This document shows positions 1-7,139 of a stretch of 64,000 nt of DNA, one piece after another (positions within the stretch are counted from its first letter, which is position 1; every line of letters begins with the position of its first letter). Origin of the DNA: Streptomyces sp. Tue 6430 (lineage in GTDB: Bacteria; Actinomycetota; Actinomycetes; Streptomycetales; Streptomycetaceae). A program made the position numbers and the translations under genes. Location of the stretch: NCBI GenBank assembly GCA_021568835.1, contig JAKGSH010000010.1, positions 2,666,001 through 2,730,000 of the forward strand, written 5' to 3'. Below the pieces are notes generated by a model, which ran no database searches, had not been told where the DNA came from, and saw only the letters and a program-made list of their open reading frames with translations.

Positions 1-2
1 AG

Positions 3-509
3 CACCTGCGCCACCTCGGCGCCGCATCCGTTCACAGCGGCCTGTACGTCACCGCCAACCCCGTCACCGGACTCGTCGAAGCCCGGGCCCGAGATCTCGG
101 CGTCCTCCACACCCTCACCCAACTGACCACCACCGACCTGCGGATCGGCGAGACCACCGCCCCCTGTGCACTGGCCGCTGCACTGTGGCCCCTCGCCGAG
201 ATCGCCCAGCGGCACGAAGACCTCGCCGCCTTCGCCGAAGCACGCCTGACGCGGCTCACCGAGGGGCCGCGTGCGCAGGACGCCGAGCGGCTCACCATGG
301 CCGTCGAGCTCGCCGCTCGATTCACCGCGGCGATGGATCCCGACCCGCTCCTGCCGCCGCAGCTCCTCCCCCAGCCATGGCCCGGAACCCGTGCCCGCCG
401 CCTGGCAGCCGACTGCTGGGAGCGCCTGCGCGAAGCCCCGCCGACGGGGCAGGCCTCCGCCCCCCGCCTGTTCGCGCTCTACGCCGACGCGCTGCGCCCG
501 GCAGAGTGA
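3..509 (+). CDS. PaaX-like transcriptional regulator, C-terminal part (5' end outside window)
   Basis: The frame is open from the window edge to a TGA at 507-509, and the start codon lies upstream. The visible part gives about 168 residues. It begins with a segment ending in HSGLYVTANP, which resembles the central Cas2-like domain of PaaX proteins (typically 'G...GvwvsP'). A WPLAEIAQRHEDLAAF helix follows, like the 'W-dL-...-Y-..F' start of the PaaX C-terminal domain. The closing segment is DPDPLLPPQLLPQPWPG, close to the family's 'DPgLPpeLLP..WpG' motif. PaaX proteins are dimeric repressors, classically of phenylacetate degradation; the target here cannot be inferred. The N-terminal winged helix is not in the window. 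Family assignment is from motif memory. Confidence 0.7.
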   Translation, partial: HLRHLGAASVHSGLYVTANPVTGLVEARARDLGVLHTLTQLTTTDLRIGETTAPCALAAALWPLAEIAQRHEDLAAFAEARLTRLTEGPRAQDAERLTMAVELAARFTAAMDPDPLLPPQLLPQPWPGTRARRLAADCWERLREAPPTGQASAPRLFALYADALRPAE

Positions 510-705
510 CCGGCCTCCACCACCGCCTGCGCGAACTGCCGCGGGAACGCCCCCGGCTCCGACCGGAGACGGCGATCAGCGGCCCGTCCCACCGCTTGCT
601 GTCGCGGACGGCAACGACGACAGCGGGAGTGCCCGGCCCCCACCGGACACCCCCGTCTACGGCCGCACCGCTCACACCGCCGTGCAGCTCAGCCCGCCGT
701 GCAGC

Positions 706-2214
706 TCACGCTCGGCACGCCCCCGCCCCCGGCGCCGCACCGAAGCCGAAGCTCGCCGAACCGCCCGCCGCGAGCGCCCCGTTGTGGGCGGCGTTCGTCG
801 CGGTGACCGTCGAACCGCTCTGGGTGTACGACGCGTTCCACATGCTGGTGACCTTCTGCGAGCCGGACCAGGTCCAGGTCACCTTCCAGGAACTGATGCC
901 GTTCGTACCGGTGTTGGTGACCTTCACGTCGGCGTTGAAGCCGCCGCCCCAGTCGCTGCTGACCGTGTACGCGGCGGTGCAGGCCGCCGTACCGCCGCCC
1001 GGGTCACCCGGGTCGCCGGGGTCGCCGCCCCCGGTCCCCGGCGCGAAGCCCGGCGCCTTGATGCTCGTCAGGTAGCCGTCCTTGACCGTGTCCACGGTCT
1101 GCCAGTCGTCCTTCAGGATGCCGCCCGTGTCACCGGAGTTGGGGTTCCAGGACCAGAACGTCCAGTGGAAGGAGTCCCCGCCGTACGTCAACGTGGGCCG
1201 CAGGTAGTCCACGAGTGCCGCGAGCCACTTCTGGTCGACCGTCGACTGGAGGGTCGTGCCGAACTCGCCCACCCACACGGGGGCGATGTTCTGCTTGAAG
1301 ATGTAGCCCCAGTACTTGTCCCAGATCCCGGGCATGTTCGCGGGGAACGACGGGTCGCTGAACCAGCTCTGCTGGGCCACGCTGGTCGCGTAGTCGTGGG
1401 CGGAGTAGACGACCCGGTTCGGGACGTCGAGCTGGACCGGGTACCGCGCGACGCCCATCAGGTTGCCGCCCCACCAGCCGGAGACCCCCTCGAAGGTCTG
1501 CACGCCCTCCACGAAGATCAGCAGGTTCGGGTTGACGGAGAGAACGGCGTTCCCGGCGCGCTGGGCCGCCAGCCGCCAGTCCCTCGTCGTGTCGCCGCAG
1601 CCCCAGCAGGCGGGGTCGTGCGGCTCGTTGTGCAGGTCGATGCCGACCACGGCGGGGTTGCCCGCGTACCGCCCGGCCAGCGACTTGAGGTTGGCGATCC
1701 ACGTCGACTCCGGGACCGCCGAGGTGTACCAGAGCGCCGACTGGCCGGCCCCGTCCGGGCGGTGCCGGTCCAGGATGACCTTGACGCCGGTCTGGCCGGC
1801 GTACCCGACGATCCTGTCCAGCACCTGGAGGGAGGTGAGTCCCTGCAGGTCGGCGTTCTTCCCGGCGGAGAAGTCGATGCCGGCGGGCATGGCGCCGGGC
1901 TTGAGGATGTCGTCGCTGAACGGGATCCGGAGGGTGTTGTACCCCGTCGTCCTGATCTGGTCGATCATGCTCTTGTAGTCGCGGGCCCACAGGCCGTGGA
2001 CGACGTTGTTGGAGGTCTCGAAGCCGAACCAGTTGATGCCGGCGACGCGGACCGGCTGCCCGGACGCGTCCAGGATCTGGCGGCCGCTGGTGTGCCAGTA
2101 CCCGGCTCCACCGGCCTCCGCAGCCTGCGCCTGCGGGGCCGCGGCCAGGGGTATCAGCGGCAGCAGGAGTGCGGCGGCGGCCGTGCACAGTGCCCTGCGC
2201 AAGGTGCGGAACAT
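706..2214 (-). CDS. secreted GH5 endoglucanase (cellulase) with C-terminal CBM2; C-terminus frameshifted
   Basis: This is a secreted beta-1,4-glucanase. It has a Sec signal peptide (MFRTLRRALC, hydrophobic run, AAAPQAQA) in residues 1-32. The GH5 barrel has its acid/base Glu in DLHNEP (E197) and its nucleophile in VWVGEFG (E317). A Gly/Pro/Asp linker of tandem GDP units follows, then a CBM2 domain starting ACTAAYTV with the usual Trp-rich SWKVTWTW strand. ATG at 2214 is chosen because GAGGAAG lies about 7 bases upstream; the frame is open further but without a signal peptide. The annotated frame ends FGFGAAPGAGACRA. Adding one G in the G5-C-G5 tract (complement of 720-730) gives instead a tail ending PSVSCTAG with stop at 689, the normal CBM2 ending that carries the disulfide Cys. 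A CebR box lies 37 bases upstream of the start. Confidence 0.93.
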   Translation of the reverse strand: MFRTLRRALCTAAAALLLPLIPLAAAPQAQAAEAGGAGYWHTSGRQILDASGQPVRVAGINWFGFETSNNVVHGLWARDYKSMIDQIRTTGYNTLRIPFSDDILKPGAMPAGIDFSAGKNADLQGLTSLQVLDRIVGYAGQTGVKVILDRHRPDGAGQSALWYTSAVPESTWIANLKSLAGRYAGNPAVVGIDLHNEPHDPACWGCGDTTRDWRLAAQRAGNAVLSVNPNLLIFVEGVQTFEGVSGWWGGNLMGVARYPVQLDVPNRVVYSAHDYATSVAQQSWFSDPSFPANMPGIWDKYWGYIFKQNIAPVWVGEFGTTLQSTVDQKWLAALVDYLRPTLTYGGDSFHWTFWSWNPNSGDTGGILKDDWQTVDTVKDGYLTSIKAPGFAPGTGGGDPGDPGDPGGGTAACTAAYTVSSDWGGGFNADVKVTNTGTNGISSWKVTWTWSGSQKVTSMWNASYTQSGSTVTATNAAHNGALAAGGSASFGFGAAPGAGACRA

Positions 2215-2250
2215 GTCGCTGCTTCCTCTCGGGGTGCGGCCCGGAAAAAG

Positions 2251-2264
2251 TGGGAGCGCTCCCA
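2251..2264. promoter_or_regulatory. CebR/CelR operator, perfect 14-bp palindrome
   Basis: TGGGAGCGCTCCCA is an exact palindrome. It is identical to the box bound by the LacI-family repressor CebR/CelR2 in actinomycetes (established), which is released by cello-oligosaccharides. It sits 37-50 bases upstream of the cellulase ATG, so the gene should be derepressed on cellulose. No cebR gene is in this window; the repressor is inferred from the site alone. Confidence 0.93.
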
Positions 2265-2401
2265 CAACCGCGCCTCCCATGGAAGGCGGATCACATGGAC
2301 ACGTCAAGATGGCCGACGTCAGCTGGTGCACTTCTCCTCGGCCCGGAGCGGGACGGGCATGCCGGCCCGGAGCGGGTGGTGCCCAGGGCCGGACGGGCGC
2401 C

Positions 2402-3379
2402 TCAGCGCCTGCGCCGCAGCCGGCCGATGCCGAACAGAGCCAGGCACAGGGCCGCCACCACGACCGCGCCCACCTTCACGCTCCCGCTCGTCCCGGAGTC
2501 CCCGCCCCCGTCGGAGGAGGACGCCGAACCGCCGCCGCCGGAAGACGACCTGGACCCCGATTCACCCGGCGCGTCCTCCGCCTGGACCTCGCCCCCGGCG
2601 CCCTCGGTGCCGTACATCAACTTCGAGCCGTCGGCGGAGAAGGTGACGGACTCGCCCTGCTGCTGCAACGGCACGTCGAGGCGGCCCAGCCGCTTGGGGA
2701 CGCCGGCGTTCCAGTCGTAGTCGATGCCGCCGAAGTAGCCGCGCACGGCGAGCCGTTCGCCGTCCGGGGAGAGGGCGGCGTCGGTGGCCCACAGGTCGAT
2801 GGGGGCGACGGGGCGGAAGACGTTCCTCCCCGAGGCGGAGAGACGGGCCGGACCCTCGTAGAGGTGGCCGCCGTCCTCCTTCTTGTCGATGATGTAGACG
2901 CGCCCCGTCTTCGGGTGGACGACCAGCGACTCGGCGTCCCGGGCGCCGTCGGAGTACGTCACGACGTACTGCGTGGCGCGCACGGTCGCGTCCTTGAGTT
3001 CCTTCGGCTCGGGCAGCTCGTAGATCCACACGTACGGCCAGGTGCCGCCGAGGTTGTCGCCGATGTCCCCGACGAGGATCCGGTTGCCCGGGCCGATCGA
3101 GATCGCCTCGACGTCGCGCGGGGTGCCGACGCCGGTGAGGGTGAGGCGGGCGACCGTCTTGCCCGTGGCGCCGTCGACGGCGTAGAGGTAGGGGCCGTCG
3201 TCGCTGTCGTTGTGCGTCCAGTAGACGCCGGGGTGCTGCCGGGAGGCGGCCAGGCCGCTGGACTCGGTGATCCTGGAGTCCTCGATCGTGAAGCTCCTGT
3301 CGCCGTCGGCGGCGGAGGCGGGCGCGGCGAGCGCCCCCACGAGCAGGGCCCCGGCGAGGAGGGCGAACGGTCGGCGCAT
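2402..3379 (-). CDS. secreted, membrane-anchored beta-propeller-like protein
   Basis: The 325-residue protein has a signal peptide (MRRPFALLAGALLVGALAAPASA). A long extracellular domain with repeated short blades follows: ESSGLAAS..YWTHND, AVDGATGKTVARLTL, DVEAISIGPGNRILVGDIGDN, ESLVVHPKTGRVYIIDK and ATDAALSPDGERLAVRGY. These read like a WD40/NHL-type propeller. The domain is followed by a Ser/Gly/Asp-rich linker. It ends with one membrane helix (VGAVVVAALCLALFGIG) and an RLRRRR cytoplasmic tail; no LPXTG is seen, so it is a type I anchored protein. Start is ATG at 3379. The substrate is unknown. It lies downstream of the cellulase on the same strand but is probably expressed separately, because the cellulase is 3' of it. 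Confidence 0.85.
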   Translation of the reverse strand: MRRPFALLAGALLVGALAAPASAADGDRSFTIEDSRITESSGLAASRQHPGVYWTHNDSDDGPYLYAVDGATGKTVARLTLTGVGTPRDVEAISIGPGNRILVGDIGDNLGGTWPYVWIYELPEPKELKDATVRATQYVVTYSDGARDAESLVVHPKTGRVYIIDKKEDGGHLYEGPARLSASGRNVFRPVAPIDLWATDAALSPDGERLAVRGYFGGIDYDWNAGVPKRLGRLDVPLQQQGESVTFSADGSKLMYGTEGAGGEVQAEDAPGESGSRSSSGGGGSASSSDGGGDSGTSGSVKVGAVVVAALCLALFGIGRLRRRR

Positions 3380-3448
3380 GCCCCCAAGCCTGCCATCCCG
3401 CCCGCGTGTTGCGGACGCGCGGTCCGGCCGACGCCCCACGCGTCGGCA

Positions 3449-3493
3449 CCCCGCGTGCCGGCGCCCCGCGTGCCGGCGCCCCGCGTGCCGGCG
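3449..3493. repeat. three exact 15-bp tandem repeats
   Basis: The unit CCCCGCGTGCCGGCG repeats at 3449-3463, 3464-3478 and 3479-3493, flanked by degenerate copies (CCCCACGCGTCGGCA-like). It lies in the divergent spacer between the anchored protein and the SGNH hydrolase, so copy-number change could move promoter elements. It is too short and has no spacers, so it is not CRISPR. Confidence 0.9.
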
Positions 3494-3619
3494 CCCCACG
3501 CGTCGCGGGCCTGCGACCCGGCTCGCGTCCGGCTCGCGTCCAACGCGTGGGGAACTCACGGCCGGGCTCGTGGTCGGACTCACATCCCACGCGCCGCGCG
3601 CATCCTCCATGATGAGCGG

Positions 3620-4335
3620 ATGCTCAGGATCATGCCCGTCGGCGACTCGATGACGATCGGCAGCGCGGGCGAGCACACCTGGCGTCACCGCCTGTGGCGG
3701 CACCTGTGCGCGACGTACGAGGGCCCGGTCACGCTCGTCGGCCCCCGCGAGACGCTGTACGACAAGGCGGCGGACGCCCCCACCTCGCTGGCGTACGCCG
3801 ATCCCGGCTTCCCCCGCCGCCACCTGGCCGGCTGGGGCGAGGGCTGGCTGCACATGGCCCCGCTCGTCGGCGACGCGGTCCGCGACTGCCGGGCGGACCT
3901 CCTGCTGGTCTCCCTCGGCCTGATCGACCTCGGCTTCTACACCAACGCCGAGCAGACGGCGGACAACGTCCGCCTCTTCGTGGAGCGGGCCCGGACGGCG
4001 AACCCGAAGGCCGGCATGGTCCTCCTGCCGGTGATCCCCAACATCCGCGCCGCGCAGGACGAGCCGTTCGCCGCCCAGGTCTCCCTCTTCAACGAACTCC
4101 TCGCGAAGACGGCCGCCGACCTGGACGAGCCGGCCTCCCCCTCCTCCTGGCCCCGGTCCCACAGGCCTGGGACATCGCCACCGACACCTACGACGGCACC
4201 CACCCGAACGCGAACGGCGAACACCGGCTGGCGGAGACCTTCGCGAAGGCCCTGCACCAGGGGTGGGGGCTGGGCGGGCCGTACGGGGGCCGCACCGCGC
4301 CGGGGGCGCGCGGCGATGCCGTGCGCGCCGTGTGA
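3620..4335 (+). CDS. SGNH/GDSL-type hydrolase, interrupted by one frameshift
   Basis: This is an SGNH-fold esterase/lipase-like protein without a signal peptide, so probably cytoplasmic. Block I is MPVGDSMT right at the N-terminus, with the nucleophile Ser in GDS. Block V is DGTHPN near the C-terminus, containing the catalytic Asp and His. Block V is in frame 1 while the start is in frame 2. The frame breaks at the C5 run 4137-4141; one extra C there gives a smooth join reading ...DEPASPLLLAPVPQAWDIATD..., and the gene then ends at 4335. As written, the original frame would run on to 4378 without block V. ATG 3620 is used; a CATGAT box 6 bases before it suggests a leaderless transcript. Confidence 0.8.
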
Positions 4336-4405
4336 CCAGGTCACCGTGCGTATCGTTGTACCGCGCGGCTGCGTCTGAGCTGGGGCAGCCGGGAGGAGCG
4401 GCACG

Positions 4406-4993
4406 ATGACCGTCGTAGACGACAGGATCGCCATGGCCGACGCGAACACCAGGCGCTTGGACGAGTTGTTCGAGCTGCTGGAGCAGATGCCCGTCCCCGA
4501 AGGATTCAGGGTCGAGATCGTCGGGGGCAACGTCTTCATGACACCGCAGCGGGACACCCGTTGGGGCATCATCCGCCGGATCGTACGGGCCGTCGAGGAC
4601 CGGTTCGGGGTGGAGGCCAAGGTCTTCTCGGACGTCCGTATCGACTTCCCAGGTCACGAGAACGGTTTCTGTCCGGACGTGGCCAAGCTTCGGGACTCCG
4701 CCGAGAAGGACGACGAAGGCCACTGGCGTCATGAGGACGTCGAGTTCATCGCCGAGGTCATCTCCCAGGGCACGGCCGTCAACGACTACGGCCCGAAGAA
4801 GACCGCCTACGCGGTCGCGGAGGTGCCCGTCTATCTCATCGTGGATCCCTATCAGGGCCGTTGCTATGTCTACACCGATCCCAAGGAAGGTCACTACGTC
4901 GTGTGCACGAGGGTCGACTTCGGCGGACCTGTCGACCTGACGGCGACCGTCGTCGACCTCACCCTCAAGACCGACGCCTTCCCCCGCGACTGA
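4406..4993 (+). CDS. Uma2-family (DUF820) PD-(D/E)XK nuclease-fold protein
   Basis: The 195-residue protein has the Uma2 pattern: PEGFRVEIVGGNVFMTP near residue 32; CPDVAKL (active-site Asp) near 92; FIAEVIS (Glu) near 112; and YGPKKTAYAVAEVPVYLIVDP near 130 with the conserved Lys. Uma2 proteins are expanded in actinomycetes and cyanobacteria. They have a restriction-endonuclease fold, but a biological role has not been shown for most. The start ATG has GGGAGGAG 7 bases upstream. It is transcribed in the same direction as the aldo/keto reductase, but that gene has its own promoter dyad. Confidence 0.9.
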   Translation: MTVVDDRIAMADANTRRLDELFELLEQMPVPEGFRVEIVGGNVFMTPQRDTRWGIIRRIVRAVEDRFGVEAKVFSDVRIDFPGHENGFCPDVAKLRDSAEKDDEGHWRHEDVEFIAEVISQGTAVNDYGPKKTAYAVAEVPVYLIVDPYQGRCYVYTDPKEGHYVVCTRVDFGGPVDLTATVVDLTLKTDAFPRD

Positions 4994-5006
4994 CCGCCTC
5001 CCCTTG

Positions 5007-5024
5007 CTTGGAGCCCACTCCAAG
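5007..5024. promoter_or_regulatory. CTTGGAG-N4-CTCCAAG dyad in the aldo/keto reductase promoter (MerR-like)
   Basis: This is a perfect 7-bp inverted repeat with 4-bp spacing. It fits between a -35-like TTGCTT (5004-5009) and a weak -10-like TGGCTT about 19 bp further on. That long spacer, with a dyad in it, is the layout of MerR-family activated promoters. The predicted start of transcription falls at or next to the ATG at 5042. Binding by a MerR protein is inference; no merR gene is adjacent. Confidence 0.6.
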
Positions 5025-5041
5025 CCGTTGGCTTGAGTCCC

Positions 5042-6034
5042 ATGGAGTACACGCAGCTCGGACGCACCGGACTCAAGGTCAGCCGACTGGTCCTCGGGAC
5101 CATGAACTTCGGACCGCAGACAGACGAAGCCGACAGTCACGCGATCATGGACGCGGCCCTGGACGCGGGCATCAACCTCTTCGACACCGCAAACGTCTAT
5201 GGGTGGGGTGAGAACAAGGGCCGTACGGAATCCATCATCGGCAACTGGTTCGCCCAGGGCGGCGAGCGGCGCGACAAGGTCGTACTCGCCACCAAGGTGT
5301 ACGGCAACATGGGCGCCGACGGCGACGTCTGGCCCAACCACGACAAGCTCTCCGCGCTGAACATCCGCCGGGCCGTCGACGCCTCCCTGAAGCGGCTGCG
5401 GACCGACTACATCGACCTCTACCAGTTCCACCACGTCGACCGGGACACTCCCTTCGAGGAGATCTGGCAGGCGGTCGACGTGCTCGTGCAGCAGGGCAAG
5501 ATCCTCTACGCCGGGTCCTCCAACTTCCCCGGCTACAAGATCGCCCAGGCCAACGAGATCGCCGCCCGGCGCGGCGGCACCATCGGCCTGGTCAGCGAGC
5601 AGTGCCTCTACAACCTGGCCGAGCGGCGCGCCGAGATGGAGGTCATCCCGGCCGCGCAGGAGTACGGCCTCGGGGTGATCCCCTGGTCGCCGCTGCACGG
5701 CGGCCTGCTGGGCGGGGTCCTCAAGAAGCAGGCGGAGGGCGGGCGCCGGGCGGGCGGCCGGGCGGCCGACACGCTCAAGGACGCCAAGGCGCGCGAGCAG
5801 ATCCAGGCGTACGAGGACCTGCTGGACAAGCACGGACTGGAGCCCGGTGAGGTCGCGCTGGCCTGGCTGCTCACCCGGCCCGGCGTGACCGGCCCGATCG
5901 TCGGCCCGCGCACGCAGGAGCAGCTCGCGTCCGCCGTGCGGGCGGTCGAGCTGGAGCTGAGCGAGGAGCTGCTGTCGGGCCTCGACGAGGTGTTCCCGGG
6001 CCCGGGCCCGTCGCCGGAGGCCTTCGCCTGGTGA
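5042..6034 (+). CDS. aldo/keto reductase
   Basis: The protein is 330 residues and close to full family length. It is an NADPH-dependent oxidoreductase of the AKR superfamily. The tetrad can be read: Asp and Tyr in NLFDTANVYG, Lys in VVLATKVYG, His in YQFHHVDR. NADP-binding features follow in the second half (GSSN, VIPWSPLHGGLL, GPRTQEQL). ATG 5042 is preferred over the in-frame TTG at 5033: the promoter dyad ends at 5024, and the first conserved residues (YTQLGRTGLKVS) follow the ATG directly. There is no ribosome site, so the mRNA is probably leaderless. The substrate is unknown. Confidence 0.9.
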   Translation: MEYTQLGRTGLKVSRLVLGTMNFGPQTDEADSHAIMDAALDAGINLFDTANVYGWGENKGRTESIIGNWFAQGGERRDKVVLATKVYGNMGADGDVWPNHDKLSALNIRRAVDASLKRLRTDYIDLYQFHHVDRDTPFEEIWQAVDVLVQQGKILYAGSSNFPGYKIAQANEIAARRGGTIGLVSEQCLYNLAERRAEMEVIPAAQEYGLGVIPWSPLHGGLLGGVLKKQAEGGRRAGGRAADTLKDAKAREQIQAYEDLLDKHGLEPGEVALAWLLTRPGVTGPIVGPRTQEQLASAVRAVELELSEELLSGLDEVFPGPGPSPEAFAW

Positions 6035-6055
6035 GCCGGGAGCGGCGGCCCGGGT

Positions 6056-6126
6056 CCGGTGAGCCTGGGGGCGGCAGCACGGTGGCCCGGGGCCGGTGAG
6101 CCGGGGGGCGGCAGCACGGTGGCCCG
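6056..6126. repeat. two near-identical 34-bp direct repeats
   Basis: The unit CCGGTGAGCC(t/g)GGGGGCGGCAGCACGGTGGCCCG occurs at 6056-6089 and again at 6093-6126, differing at one position. It lies just downstream of the aldo/keto reductase stop. The function is unknown. Confidence 0.85.
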
Positions 6127-6220
6127 TGTCCCCCGTGTCCGGTGAGTCGAGGGCGGCGGGCCGCCGGCCCGAGAGGCCGTCCCCGTCAGGCCCGTGGCAG
6201 TGGTGCGCGGCGGCGGGCGG

Positions 6221-6310
6221 TCACTTTCCGAGTGCCGCCGCCACCGCCACCACGACGAACATCAGCACGAGCGCAACGGCCATGATCCGGTTCCGGGTCT
6301 TCGGGTCCAC
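6221..6310 (-). CDS. 29-residue single-span membrane microprotein
   Basis: Too short for routine gene calling. GTG at 6310 to TGA at 6221 gives MDPKTRNRIM followed by a hydrophobic run AVALVLMFVVVAVAAALGK. This is one membrane helix with a basic N-terminal side. A similar short protein downstream of thpR is one I recall from other Streptomyces (unverified). The start lies 9 bases after the thpR stop on the same strand, with a G-rich CAGGGGTGG just before it, so translational coupling is likely. Function is unknown. Confidence 0.65.
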   Translation of the reverse strand: MDPKTRNRIMAVALVLMFVVVAVAAALGK

Positions 6311-6319
6311 CCCTGGAGC

Positions 6320-6892
6320 CTAACCGGCCGCGCCGAGCGGCCAGCGGCCGACCGGCTCGTAGTGCGGCTGCTCCCCGGGCACCCCGGACCTCGGCAGGTC
6401 GCTGCGCACGAGCGTCAGCTCCCGTACGAGCCACTCGCGGCCGGCGAAGGTGTGCAGCAGGTCGACGTACGGGCGGGTGTCGACGGCGTCGCGGCTGCGG
6501 GCCAGGGTGAGGTGGGCCTTGTAGCGGCGGTGCTCGCCGAGGTCCAGGCCCGCCCTGCGGCCCGCCGCCTCCGCCCGGGCCGCCAGCAGCCGCAGCGCCG
6601 CCGTGCCGCCCTCGGCCCCGGCCCACAGCGCCCGCCCGTGCCCGAACTGCCCGCCGCCGCGCAGGGCCAGGGCGAAGGGCCCGGTGTGCCGCGCGGCCCG
6701 CTCCAGCCGCGCCGACAGGTCGGGTACGGCCTCCTCGGCGACCTCGCCGTAGAAGGCGAGGGTGAGGTGCCAGCCGGGGCGGCCGGTCCAGCGCAGCCGG
6801 TCGGCGCCGGGCAGCGCCCTCAGCGCGGCGACCTCGGCGGCGAGCTCGTCGACCACGTCCCGCGGGGGCAGCACGGCGGCGAAGAGTCTCAT
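6320..6892 (-). CDS. thpR: RNA 2',3'-cyclic phosphodiesterase (2'-5' RNA ligase family)
   Basis: The 190-residue protein is a 2H-phosphoesterase with both catalytic HxTx motifs, HLTL near residue 43 (WHLTLAF) and near residue 132 (AHLTLARS). Typical framing strands are present (MRLFAAVLPP, GQFGHGRALWAG). It hydrolyses 2',3'-cyclic phosphate ends of RNA. ATG 6892 matches the family N-terminus. A 29-residue gene follows 9 bases downstream. The upstream flank is an array of 21-bp repeats. Confidence 0.9.
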   Translation of the reverse strand: MRLFAAVLPPRDVVDELAAEVAALRALPGADRLRWTGRPGWHLTLAFYGEVAEEAVPDLSARLERAARHTGPFALALRGGGQFGHGRALWAGAEGGTAALRLLAARAEAAGRRAGLDLGEHRRYKAHLTLARSRDAVDTRPYVDLLHTFAGREWLVRELTLVRSDLPRSGVPGEQPHYEPVGRWPLGAAG

Positions 6893-6910
6893 GAGGCCAG
6901 TGTGCCGTCC

Positions 6911-7137
6911 GCCACCGGCCCCGGACGGGTCGTTGCCGGTTCCGGACCGGTCGTCGCCGGTTCCGGACCGGCCGCCACCAGTCCCGGACCGGCCGCCACC
7001 AGTCCCGGACCGGCCGCCACCAGTCCCGGACCGGCCGCCATCGGCTCCGGACGGACCGTCGCCGGCTCTGGACAGGTGGCCACCAGCCCCGGGCCGGTCG
7101 TCGCCGGTTCCGGACCGGTCACCACCGGCCCCGGGCG
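6911..7137. repeat. degenerate 21-bp tandem repeat array
   Basis: Three exact copies of CCGGACCGGCCGCCACCAGTC lie at 6963-6983, 6984-7004 and 7005-7025. Diverged copies lie on both sides (CCGGA...GGTCGTCGCCGGTT types). The array fills the whole spacer between the MFS stop (7140) and the thpR start (6892). All frames stay open through it, giving spurious seven-residue repeat ORFs. There are no spacers, so it is not CRISPR. Confidence 0.88.
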
Positions 7138-7139
7138 GT

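Noticed and set aside
4406..4993. Uma2 protein and the nearby RHH protein as a toxin-antitoxin or defence pair
   Set aside because: They are about 4 kb apart, unlinked and with ordinary neighbours; nothing supports a joint role.
5033..5041. TTG start for the aldo/keto reductase
   Set aside because: It would lie within the predicted promoter region, between the dyad and the ATG; the ATG at 5042 fits the family N-terminus.
2402..5833. Very long minus-strand open frame (over 1100 codons) covering several genes
   Set aside because: Antisense to the SGNH, Uma2 and aldo/keto reductase genes; only its C-terminal 325 codons have a signal peptide and sensible composition. High G+C leaves antisense frames open.
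6911..7137. CRISPR-like array
   Set aside because: Repeats are directly adjacent with no unique spacers, the unit is degenerate and there are no cas genes.
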